Part shown: positions 8,578 through 18,500 of the stretch, piece after piece
How positions within the stretch are numbered: position 1 is the stretch's first letter
How the letters are laid out: every line of letters begins with the position of its first letter
Assembly: GCA_021738625.1 (NCBI GenBank)
Contig: JAIPBS010000041.1
Coordinates: 1-40,728 of the forward strand
Origin: Bacteroidales bacterium
GTDB lineage: Bacteria > Bacteroidota > Bacteroidia > Bacteroidales > JAIOZK01
Direction of reading: 5' to 3'
Length of the DNA: 40,728 bases
Translations under genes and position numbers: made by a program
The notes under the pieces: model-generated
What the model saw: only the letters and a program-made list of their open reading frames with translations
Told to the model about the DNA's origin: nothing
Database searches by the model: none

Positions 8578-11500
8578 TTAATCAAACAATCCTCCATAAC
8601 CACCTTGCGATTCGCTAACGTTTTTCCTTTTCACTCTGGATTTTTTATATTTATTCTTCTTATCCGCAAACTCAATCCCCTCCGGCACCGGCTCATCTTT
8701 TTGTTCGTAAAACTTCCTGACGTCCTTTTCTTTGTGCAAGCCTTGCTTGATCTCTTCTTTGTAGTGTTCGTGGTTGAGAAGCAAAAGCCGTTTTAATATT
8801 TCTTTGCGGGCTTCAGGGCTAATTGTAAACCGAATATTATCATCCTCAGGTAAAAAGTCTAATTCATAAAAGTCATGGGCTAAGTCAATGGGTGTACCCC
8901 ATTTTTCTGAATAATAATTCCAATCGAAAACCTCCAGGACATTCTTGTCTAATTCAATCTGAAGTTCTCTAAGATTAATAATACCATTTATGGATTCATC
9001 TATACTCCATCCGTTAGAGATTCTATTCAAATGATTTATTAGTGCATGAAGATTCTTTTTTACTTTAACGCATTCTTCCTTCCTATTATTTGTAATCGAT
9101 GGATCATGAAAATAATTGTAAGTTTTTGTTAATCCTATCTGTACTCGTTCCATTACTTCTTTTCTGTATTCGTAAAACTGCTTGCCTATCTTACTTAATT
9201 TATCAGAATCAAAGAATACAAATGTTTCAAAGGCATCTGTTCCAGAATACCTTATAGTGCCTGTTCCCATTGTGGAACTATTTTTCCAAGCCCAAATATC
9301 ATGAGCAAATGACGAGAAAATAGCAAATGTTTTAAATTCATCGATTGCAAAAACAAATAATGAGTCTGAAAAAACAGTATCTTCTTTACAAAAGTAAGCT
9401 CCAAGATTTTTTGAATATCTATTTATTACTAATACTTGCTCCATTCCGTTAATTGTATGGTATAGATCTTCTCTAACTCTTAAAAATTGCCACCAAAATT
9501 GGGCACCCCTGTCACCTTTTTTTTCTATTCGCTCAGGCTTTACGAGGCGTTCGATTACTTGCAGACAATCAGGGTAATCAGCAGCAACTTCACTATTGTA
9601 ATCAGGTGGAGCAATTTCTATAACAGTGCCGTTTTTCAATTTCTCTTTAATAGTTACCTTAAAATCGCCATCAAGCTCATTCCATTCAGCTTCATTATAT
9701 CTTCTTAGCGGCCAGTGTTTGAAATTTATTACCCATCTTGTTGGGCTTTGATCTACCTGGGTATTTAAATCATCTCCGTTTAGATAAGGGAAAAGTACAT
9801 CTTGGTTTCTAGGATTTTTCCTGATTAATTGTTGTGCCTCTTCAGGTGTAAGAATAAAGCCTTTTCCCAGGACTATACTTCCCTGGAAACTTTTGTTTTT
9901 ATTCGCCTTTAAAGGAAATGGTTCACCAAGAGGAACAGAATCATCCAGGTAAGAGGTAATCTGAGACACTTTTTTATGGTTTAATATATATTTCCCATTC
10001 CATGATCCTTTATGTATGGTGACCAAAGACACCTCTACTGCTGCCATGCCTGGCCATTTCATTGAACGAACAGCGTGGTTTATTACACCATCATGCTTTA
10101 TGATTTGAGCGAGCCCCCCAATTCTAGCATCCCCTTGTGCAATTGTATTTGTTGATATCAATGACAGAAAACCACCGTTTTTAATAATTGTAAAGATTCT
10201 TCTAAAGAAGTAAGTGACTAAATCCACACTGCCAATAGGTGAATACTCATATCTGATAAATTCAGTAAAATTATTTCCGAATATTCCTGTTAATTTTTGC
10301 CCACCCAGAAAAGGGGGGTTCCCTAAAATACAATCAAAGCCACCTTTTTCAAAGACTTCAGGAAATTCTAAAAAGAAATGAAAAAAGTACTTTTCCCTTG
10401 CAATCACATCACTTGCATAAGCCAGTTTCCGGGATTGTATGGGACCCAACCCTTTATCCAGTACTCTCAAATAATTTCTATATTCATTTTCTGTTATCAG
10501 ATATTCCTTCTTTGATATGGTTTTGGGAATAAAGAATTGAGCCACTTTGGCATCGGCCAATTGTTTTAAACGGATACGTTGCACAGATTGATTGAACTTT
10601 TCATGCGCTTCCGTTTTTTTAGCTATTTCTTCCGGTGTGCGCTCAGGTAAGTTTTCAAACAAATGGAATTTCTCGATAACCCGGTTTACTTCTTCCTGTA
10701 TGGCCTCATCAAACAGCTCAGCTTGTTTCGTTTTCCGTTGTTCTTTGTTTTGTTTGCGGAAAGCTGCAGCAACTTCTTTTTCATCACCGGGCAAGCTTTT
10801 AAAAGCCTCATCCGGTATGCCTTCTTCCAGTTCATCGCGGTGAGCCAGTCCAACAATTGAGTCACCGCATTTGATATGGTGGTCCAAAAAATTCAATGGT
10901 TCACCCGGATTATGTGCTTCCAGCCAGAGGGCTACCTTGCATAATTCCACCGCCAGGGGATTTTTATCCACTCCATAAATGCAATTTCGTATTACCAGGC
11001 GCTTGGCATGTCTTTCTGCCGTGGGTGTAGGTTGGTCCGCTTCCTCAAGCAGGGAGGCATAACGGTTGGCAATCCTCCGTGCAGCACTCAACAATATATG
11101 GCCGCTTCCGCAGGCAATATCCGCTACCTTCAGATCGAGCAGGTGTTTTGCGATGACCTTTTCGCGCTCTTCAGAAAAACCATTCCCCCTTAGCTTTTTC
11201 TTTTCAATTTCCTTTTTTATCAGTTTTTCCCTGTCTTCCAGCAGGTAGTCCAGGGAATGTTTGATCAGGGGCTGCACCAACTCTTCTTCGGTATAATGAG
11301 AACCTGATGAAGACCTGCCTGTTCCTTTTACAAAATCAAACACATATTCACTTCCCGTCTTGCTAATGTTCGGGTCATACTCCAGCAAACCTTCATACAC
11401 CGATCCGAATTCTTCAACATTCAATAATTTGTAATTGATGGGTTGGATGGTTCCGGTTTCTCCGGTAAACCAGGAAAGTTTTTCCAAGCCCGACAAAAAG

Positions 11501-12669
11501 GCTTTGTTATCGATTTCTGCTTTTTCAAGCCATTCGAGGGCATTGTAACTAAACAATTCACCATTCAGGGGTTTAATCCCAAGCGGTTCGCCATATTTCT
11601 TGTTTTCAAACAAGAGAAATGTGTATTTCAGGCCCTGCCAGTGATCATTGTATCTTTTGTCTTTGCTGGACAAATTTCTTGTCAGCAATCTCAATCTCCC
11701 AACACTATAAAACTTATAATATATTTCCCGTAAGCGTCTTGTGTCCTTTTCCTTTGAACCCGGATAAACCAGATTTCGTTCTTCAATCACCATGAGGAAC
11801 AGCAAGCGATAGATCAAACGAAGCAACAAACGGTAGTAAGTTTCAGGCGTGAGCTTTCCCTGCTCATATGCATCTCTCAACCTGCTGTTGGCAAGGTTGT
11901 TTAAAAAGCCGGTACCGAAAATCTGGATGGCATCCTCAACCGCTTCACTCAACCTTTCGCGAATTCTTGTACCGCTCTCCAAGGCATCCAGGTGATATTG
12001 CTCCATCAGGCATTCAGGCCCGGTATTTTGCTTTTGGGGCAGGCGGCTTGCATGCAGCAACCTGAAGAACACAGCGAAGTCGGCATACAAGCCTTCATCG
12101 AACATTTGTTCGAGATCAACTTCCAGGTAGGACAGGCGGATGATTCTTCCCGAATCCCTCAACAAACGGATAACCCGCCCATTGGTCACAAAGCCATACA
12201 GGTGGGGTTCGGAATAATTCAGGTATTCCTGCAGCAGGGCATGGGGCGACATACGCAATCCGTAGGGCTTTTTATCCATATCCTGTTCATGACCGGAGAT
12301 GATTACCGGGAACCTGTCCATATTCTCAACCGGATCAGTAATATGGTAGGTTTTGTCGGCAAGTACCTGGGCCGACTTTTCATACCGAAGGTTATAGCCC
12401 AACAACCCTAGCAATGGAGTTATCCAAAAATTCCTTGTTTCCGATTCACCGCTTTGCCCTGATTTAAGTTTGGTAAGTCTTTGCTTGTAACTCTGGTAAT
12501 AATTATTGGCAAATGACCAGGCTTGTGAAATTTCATCCCTCACCCGGACGTTGTCCTCAAAGCCGAAATCTTTTGGTTTTTGACCTGGAATACTTTCATC
12601 TGAATCCAGGCGATTGAGCAGGTCGGAAGATAAAATATTGCCGTATATCTGTATAGAAGGATAATTCAT
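8578..12669 (-). CDS. Large Eco57I/PglX-like DNA adenine methyltransferase
   Basis: About 1363 aa from the ATG at 12669; a TTG two codons earlier is possible but less likely. SAM-binding motif I is VADIACGSGHILLSAARRIA (about residues 515-535). The catalytic N6-adenine motif IV is FDCILGNPPFLGG (NPPF near 785). The N-terminal 200 residues (FWITPLLGLLGYNLRYEKSA, then YGFVTNGRVIRLLRDSGRII) resemble the N-terminus of type IIG and PglX proteins, but I see no intact D...ExK, so it is probably a methylase without nuclease activity. PglX (BREX/Pgl) and DrmMI (DISARM) are this size and type and mark host DNA as self. The start lies 2 nt after the SNF2 gene stop, so expression is coupled. Residues after about 800 should include the target-recognition part. 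Confidence 0.9.
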   Translation of the reverse strand: MNYPSIQIYGNILSSDLLNRLDSDESIPGQKPKDFGFEDNVRVRDEISQAWSFANNYYQSYKQRLTKLKSGQSGESETRNFWITPLLGLLGYNLRYEKSAQVLADKTYHITDPVENMDRFPVIISGHEQDMDKKPYGLRMSPHALLQEYLNYSEPHLYGFVTNGRVIRLLRDSGRIIRLSYLEVDLEQMFDEGLYADFAVFFRLLHASRLPQKQNTGPECLMEQYHLDALESGTRIRERLSEAVEDAIQIFGTGFLNNLANSRLRDAYEQGKLTPETYYRLLLRLIYRLLFLMVIEERNLVYPGSKEKDTRRLREIYYKFYSVGRLRLLTRNLSSKDKRYNDHWQGLKYTFLLFENKKYGEPLGIKPLNGELFSYNALEWLEKAEIDNKAFLSGLEKLSWFTGETGTIQPINYKLLNVEEFGSVYEGLLEYDPNISKTGSEYVFDFVKGTGRSSSGSHYTEEELVQPLIKHSLDYLLEDREKLIKKEIEKKKLRGNGFSEEREKVIAKHLLDLKVADIACGSGHILLSAARRIANRYASLLEEADQPTPTAERHAKRLVIRNCIYGVDKNPLAVELCKVALWLEAHNPGEPLNFLDHHIKCGDSIVGLAHRDELEEGIPDEAFKSLPGDEKEVAAAFRKQNKEQRKTKQAELFDEAIQEEVNRVIEKFHLFENLPERTPEEIAKKTEAHEKFNQSVQRIRLKQLADAKVAQFFIPKTISKKEYLITENEYRNYLRVLDKGLGPIQSRKLAYASDVIAREKYFFHFFLEFPEVFEKGGFDCILGNPPFLGGQKLTGIFGNNFTEFIRYEYSPIGSVDLVTYFFRRIFTIIKNGGFLSLISTNTIAQGDARIGGLAQIIKHDGVINHAVRSMKWPGMAAVEVSLVTIHKGSWNGKYILNHKKVSQITSYLDDSVPLGEPFPLKANKNKSFQGSIVLGKGFILTPEEAQQLIRKNPRNQDVLFPYLNGDDLNTQVDQSPTRWVINFKHWPLRRYNEAEWNELDGDFKVTIKEKLKNGTVIEIAPPDYNSEVAADYPDCLQVIERLVKPERIEKKGDRGAQFWWQFLRVREDLYHTINGMEQVLVINRYSKNLGAYFCKEDTVFSDSLFVFAIDEFKTFAIFSSFAHDIWAWKNSSTMGTGTIRYSGTDAFETFVFFDSDKLSKIGKQFYEYRKEVMERVQIGLTKTYNYFHDPSITNNRKEECVKVKKNLHALINHLNRISNGWSIDESINGIINLRELQIELDKNVLEVFDWNYYSEKWGTPIDLAHDFYELDFLPEDDNIRFTISPEARKEILKRLLLLNHEHYKEEIKQGLHKEKDVRKFYEQKDEPVPEGIEFADKKNKYKKSRVKRKNVSESQGGYGGLFD

Positions 12670-12671
12670 AA

Positions 12672-15512
12672 TCAAAGATCAATTTCAGGTAAAAGAATGT
12701 AAATGCCCATCAGGTCCATGGGAAGCACGGCGCCCACCTCATATTCCCTTCCTTTCAAGGCTTTCCTGTAACGTTCATGAGATTCAACCAGTTTTTCCGA
12801 CCTTTCGCGTGCGATGGCATTGGCTTTGTCCTGCATATTTTCGATGGCTTTAAGTTCCCTCTGCAAAAACTGGCTTTGCTGGTCCTCATACACATCCCGT
12901 TTCACATTCGCTGTAAGCAATAGTTCTTTTGCTTCTTGCATTCCCAGGGTATTGCCATTGGCGGGGTTGCCGGTATATCCCCACAAAAGCATTTCCTCAG
13001 CCAAAAACTCATGTGAACCATTTTTCTGCTTGATCAGGTTTCGCACCCTGTACAAGATGATCACCGTTTTTTGCTTCACCGAGCCAGAACCAAAAACTGC
13101 CGCCCTGGCTACCTTTTTACGGTCACCCGGATTAAAGGTCAATCCAAGCAGGTAATGACACAATTGCTCGACAATTGGATGATTTCTGCCAATATAATAG
13201 TAGCCGTCGGGTACCGGTGAGAAGAAGGTGATCCGGAGGTTGTTGGTTTGTGGCAAAAGCGGCCTCAATTGTTCTGGCAATTGTTGCGGATAAATCCTCC
13301 AGCCTTTTTTTGCCGGTTCAATCTGCGCTCCTAAAAACGAAAAGGCATCCTGCATGAACTGCTCCACGGTTTTGGGATCGCCCAGGGCTTCATCCGTTTC
13401 TTCCAGATCTTCATCAATATTGAGTTCTTTCACAATGGGATTCTGGGCAAATAAATTCCTGATCCTGATCTCATCATTGATGGCCTTGTCGTAAGCTTTG
13501 GTCACCCTCAGTTCAGATTCCTTAACTACAGGATCGGTCCCAAAGTCCATACTTATTTGCTTTGCACCTTGTTCTGAGGATGGATTAAGAATTACGGCAT
13601 TTACAATCGCCTCCATAATGGATTGATTGTTTTCAGGGAACGGAACCGTAATTCCATTTGCTTTCCTGATCTGCCGGGCTTTCTCCAATAATACACGCAT
13701 TACCACCCCATCCATGGGGTTGTCAGAGCCAAACAAAAGCGAAGTGATAACTTTTTCTGCGGGCTGGCCATAGCGATCGATTCTGCCTTCACGCTGTTCA
13801 AGCCGGTTCGGGTTCCAGGGTAAATCGTAATGCAACAACGCGGTAAAATGTTCCTGCAGGTTGATGCCTTCACTCAAGCAGTCAGTAGCAAAAACAAGGC
13901 GTCTGCGGGTTCTTCCAATCTCAGCTATTTTCTCTTTACGTTCATCGTCATTCAATTCACTTGTAATCACTTCAACCTCGAGGTCTTTGAATTCTTTTTT
14001 TAAAGCAGGCCCTACTACTCTGCCCAGGTATTTGGCAGTTTGAATGAAGCGACAAAAGACAATGGGCTGATAATTGCCTTTTATCCATTTTTTCAAAAGT
14101 GCAAAAACGGTGGCAGCTTTTCTGTCATCACGAAGATTTCCGAGTTTCGCAAGCTCGTCCATTAAATGTTTTAAGGTTCGTTCTTCACCAGTGGTAAAAT
14201 TTGCAGAAGCGATCAAGTGACCCGGTTCATTGTCGCCTTCTTCTCCAAAATCACTTTCAAATGCAGGATTGGGCTTGTCATTTTCCTCATTCGTTTCAGC
14301 AGTTTCTTGCTTTTCTTTTGATTTAAGGAACCTGTTTTTTAGCATTTCCACACCACAATCAGGGCTGGACATTACCCCCCTCACCAGGGCAAGTATGGTC
14401 CAGTACCGCAATCTTTGCTGCGGACTGACTTTTGTATTGTCGATGGTGATCCCTTTGGCAAACTTCAACACTTCATCATAGAACTTGCGATATGTGCTTG
14501 TTAGTTCATATTCTACCTCCATGGATTCCCTTTCAGGAAAAGGTGTTTTCTCATCCATCCACTCCATAACATCTTTACGTCTTCGCTGCACGTAATGAGC
14601 GGCCACTTTTCTTTTACTGTCGTAATCATCCTTCAGAAGATCCAATTCCTCAAATTCCTTTTTCAGCAATCCAAGCAAAGACTGAAACTGATCGTGTTTC
14701 CCGCTGTGGGGGGTAGCGGTTAACATGATCAAATGTTTATTGTCTTTAACAGCAAGATCGTGTATCAGATGGTATCTTTGCTGCTGAGTGACGGAGGCGC
14801 CCTGAGGCCTGGCACAGGTGTGCGCCTCATCGAGAACAATCATTTCAGGGCATTCATTCAGAAAGCGATCCCTGTATTTCCCCTGTTTGATGAAATCAAT
14901 GGAAAGGATTTGATGCGGATAATACTGGAAAACGCTCAAATCGCCAGGTATATCACTTTCCAGTTTTCTGATCGTACCGGTACGGATGATCTCCGCATCG
15001 ATACCAAACTTATCATGAAGTTCATCTTTCCACTGTTCGCAGAGGTGCGGCAGGCAAACAACCGCAAATCTTTTAATTTCACCTCTGTCCAATAGTTCTC
15101 TGACAATGAGCAGTGCTTCGATGGTTTTACCAATACCCACATCATCAGCAATCAGCAAACGTTTTGTATCCTGACGAAGCGCCATGATCAGGGGAACCAG
15201 TTGATAGGTTCTTGGCCTTACAGATAATTTACCAAACGATCTGAAGGGACCTGCTCCCGATCTGAAGGATAAACGGGATGCATTGTAAAGCAACTTAGCA
15301 GTAGCAAAATCTCCCAGGTCATCCTCACCCGGTTTGTTAAACTGATCCGTTTTCGGGACATCTTCCGGGAAAGGAAGTTTCTTATAAATCCCTATCGCTT
15401 CTTCTTCTGTTCCACCCAAAGGTTTCAGTAAATGAAGGTCCTGATCAGGTGAAGGTAACACGATCCATTGCCTGCCTCTAACTTTTACAATATTGCCTGT
15501 TGTAAATTCCAT
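12672..15512 (-). CDS. SNF2-family helicase, DrmD-like
   Basis: A 946-aa superfamily 2 translocase. The N-terminus has a short SH3-like segment (VKVRGRQWIVL) and SVRPRTYQLVPLIMAL (Q-motif region). Walker A is IADDVGIGKT (121-130), the DEAH box lies in MIVLDEAHTCARPQG (224-238), and motif III is LTATPHSG. The C-terminal helicase lobe has FATDCLSEGINLQ and WNPNRLEQREGRIDRYGQ (about residues 550-600). This is the RapA/SNF2 layout used by DrmD of class 1 DISARM and by similar defence helicases that act on double-stranded DNA. It shares one nucleotide (TAATG at 15512) with the upstream helicase gene and is followed by the methylase after 2 nt, so the three are one translational unit. The remaining 350 residues are helical with a coiled-coil-like end. 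Confidence 0.9.
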   Translation of the reverse strand: MEFTTGNIVKVRGRQWIVLPSPDQDLHLLKPLGGTEEEAIGIYKKLPFPEDVPKTDQFNKPGEDDLGDFATAKLLYNASRLSFRSGAGPFRSFGKLSVRPRTYQLVPLIMALRQDTKRLLIADDVGIGKTIEALLIVRELLDRGEIKRFAVVCLPHLCEQWKDELHDKFGIDAEIIRTGTIRKLESDIPGDLSVFQYYPHQILSIDFIKQGKYRDRFLNECPEMIVLDEAHTCARPQGASVTQQQRYHLIHDLAVKDNKHLIMLTATPHSGKHDQFQSLLGLLKKEFEELDLLKDDYDSKRKVAAHYVQRRRKDVMEWMDEKTPFPERESMEVEYELTSTYRKFYDEVLKFAKGITIDNTKVSPQQRLRYWTILALVRGVMSSPDCGVEMLKNRFLKSKEKQETAETNEENDKPNPAFESDFGEEGDNEPGHLIASANFTTGEERTLKHLMDELAKLGNLRDDRKAATVFALLKKWIKGNYQPIVFCRFIQTAKYLGRVVGPALKKEFKDLEVEVITSELNDDERKEKIAEIGRTRRRLVFATDCLSEGINLQEHFTALLHYDLPWNPNRLEQREGRIDRYGQPAEKVITSLLFGSDNPMDGVVMRVLLEKARQIRKANGITVPFPENNQSIMEAIVNAVILNPSSEQGAKQISMDFGTDPVVKESELRVTKAYDKAINDEIRIRNLFAQNPIVKELNIDEDLEETDEALGDPKTVEQFMQDAFSFLGAQIEPAKKGWRIYPQQLPEQLRPLLPQTNNLRITFFSPVPDGYYYIGRNHPIVEQLCHYLLGLTFNPGDRKKVARAAVFGSGSVKQKTVIILYRVRNLIKQKNGSHEFLAEEMLLWGYTGNPANGNTLGMQEAKELLLTANVKRDVYEDQQSQFLQRELKAIENMQDKANAIARERSEKLVESHERYRKALKGREYEVGAVLPMDLMGIYILLPEIDL

Positions 15513-18500
15513 TAATTCTTCACTTTTTTGAAAATGTATGGGTAATCTTTAACCAAATCCTCCAGGGGAGTCATATAATGCCAAACGACAACTTCAAAGC
15601 CCAGGTTTTCAAGGCACTCCCTTTTTACAGCATCGGATTCCTTGACCATAGGTGAATCGTGTGGGGTTCCATCACAAAATACGCAGACTTTTACTTCTTC
15701 AGTATAAACAAAGTCAGGAATGGTGTAGCAGCCATGTTTTGCCATATTCACCTGGGCCTTGTCCGGGAGTCGCAATTTTTTTGCATAAAGAAACTTTAAA
15801 AACTTAAGTTCGGTAGATGATTTGGGATCAATAAGTTCCAGCAATTCCTGGTACTGGGTTTCATAATCCTTATACAAGGAAGATCGTTTGATTTCAATAT
15901 CAGCGTTCATCAGACTTTGTAGTGCGTCTTTTATCAGATACCTGTCAATTTGGTTATGATGCCTCTGATTAAAATAGCTAAGCAGGTCAGCATAGGATGC
16001 AGCGCCGTATTTCTGTTGCTCTTCCTCTGATTTATTAAAATGACAAACCTCCCAGGCAGATTCGATCAGCCGCTTAAAATAGCTTATCTCTTTTACCAGC
16101 TGCCTGATGACTCCCAGGCTACCTTCAGCACTCTCGAAAAGAAAAATATTAGGTTCTTCACTTGTTCCCATCAATGAAACCGCAATTTCATTGCTTTCTA
16201 CCTGGAACTGAAATTCAAAGGCCCGCTTTAATGCATACATTAAGGTTATTACACCGGGCTCAAATGGATTTAGATTCAGGTTTTTTGTAGGTTGGATATA
16301 CAAGGCATCCGCAGTATTCTCAGCATAAAGCCTGACCCTTTGGATCTCTTCCCTTTGTTGACCGGCTTTTTCAGGTGGTACCGGCTTTTTCCAAAATCCT
16401 GTCTTTTTGCCTATTAAGAACCCATCACCATCTTTGGATACACGCCATTTATTATTGATTTGAACAATGGTTGCTGCTGGCAAATACTGTAATCTCAAAT
16501 AAACCTTGCCGTCAACTTTTACAAGAAGCTCTTCAATGGTGCTCATTCCCCTTTGTACATAGAAAGCAGTTGAAATATCATATCCAAGGATCTGGCGCTC
16601 TTCTTCCTCACAGGTAATTCTCTCGTGAGCTTCGGCCCTTGATTCTTTAATATTGATCATGTCAGAAATCTCAATGCGGTCTTGCTGATCAGTTAAATCA
16701 GCTTCCGTTACCGGACAAATATTTCGCCTGGTTTCTCCGGCCATAAATATGTAACCGGAATTTTTTGCAATCTTGGCAGAAACCAGGGGATTGTCTATCT
16801 CAGACCAAAGCATTTGATTCACCCTGTATTTACCCCCACTGTGGTAAATGGTATTCTGCGGACCAAACTCACGAATAGCCATAAACTTCGGACGGGAAAT
16901 ATACTCTCCACCTTCCTGGGTGGGCACAAACAGTCGTACCGGCAATTTTGTGAAACCATATCCAGGTAAAAATCCCTCTGAAGCAAGATAACGGTAAGGA
17001 TAAAATTCGGATAACTGACTGTTCTTGCCAGTCTGTGATATATTTTTCAGAAGTTCAATTTGACGATTTGCATAACGCATATCATTTTCAGCATTTTTCT
17101 TTCTTTCATCCGACCTGGGTATTCTGGGATCAGCTAAAATACCTGCTGCTAATTGCAATTGATCAACACACTTATTATATATTTCCCGCCAACGATCCAG
17201 TGCCCGATCAAATAGCTCAGGCGCCTGATGGATTTTTCTTTCGATCCAATCACCTTTATACCATGTTGATGGCATTTTTTCGATCTCCGGAACAATATCT
17301 TCAATCACCCGCAGATATATCCGAGCTAATTCTTGCAAAGTCGAAGTTTCAAGTTTCAGTTCATTCCAGGCATCCTTTTTTAGGTTAAGTTTCTCAGGCT
17401 CAACATTCATTTCGAGTATTTGGGCAATTGAGTCATTTAAAGCTCCAAGGTTTGTTCGAGACAGGAACAATGCATTAAGATGTGAGTGCAACAACTCTTC
17501 CTGGGTTAGTTCCAGTTTTGGGGGGCTAACAATTCCTGCAACCATATCCTGGCGGTGCTCAAAATAGTGCCGGTCATGTGAAGATGTGTTTGCACAATAG
17601 GTTAGTACCAGAGCTGCCTGGCCGCTCCTTCCTGAACGCCCACTCCGTTGGGCATAATTTGCAGGATTCGGGGGCACATTTCTCATCTGAACCACATTAA
17701 GTTCAGAAATATCTACACCTAGCTCCATGGTAGGAGAACAATACAAAGCACTTACATTGCCCTCAATAAAATCTTCTTCAGCCTTTTTTCGCTTCTCATA
17801 GCCTATCTGTCCTGTATGTTCGGTACTCTTTATGGGCTTCATTTGCCGGAAATCCTGCCTGTAGAAATTCTGGAAAAACTTATTAACAGGGGTTTCACCA
17901 TGTTTTCTGGTTCTTATTCTCACATAATCTATCCAGGGAGTTTCTTCATCTCCAAGGGTCCAGATCATATGGTTCCCGTTTAACTGATAAAGGTCCTGAT
18001 CAAGCAAATCTTCCCGCTTCCTGAGATAACCCGAGGAACTGAGCAGATCCAGCAATTCAGCGATCCAATCACTTAAAGCCTCCCCCTTGATTTCCTCTCC
18101 CTCGACTTTGAACTGGGCTTTTATAAACTTTCCATAAGCACTTAAACCTCCAATACTCTGTGTATGGACATTCTGTCTTCTTACCTGTGGTTTTAGTATT
18201 CTTAAATAATTGGGCAATTTCAAATCCTCATTCCTGTCTAAAGTCCACGGGTCCTTCAAGTTATCACTAATTATTTTCTTATTGGACTCATGATTATCGA
18301 ATATGCCAAAATGAAAAGCATAGGCTGTTCTGAAAAACTCAAGAGTTTGAAAAAGAATGAAATGACGCTTGCTGTCATCAAATTTTAAGAAACCGGGTAA
18401 AGTATTGTATTTATCCTTTTTTGCTTCAGCTACTAAGTCCTGGTAATCAATTTTTACCAACGCAACTTGTTCCAGGTTGGGTAAAATGACCCGCCAACCT

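Noticed and set aside
12670..12675. TTG start of the methylase overlapping the SNF2 stop
   Set aside because: An ATG two codons later is the better start, leaving a 2-nt gap rather than an overlap.
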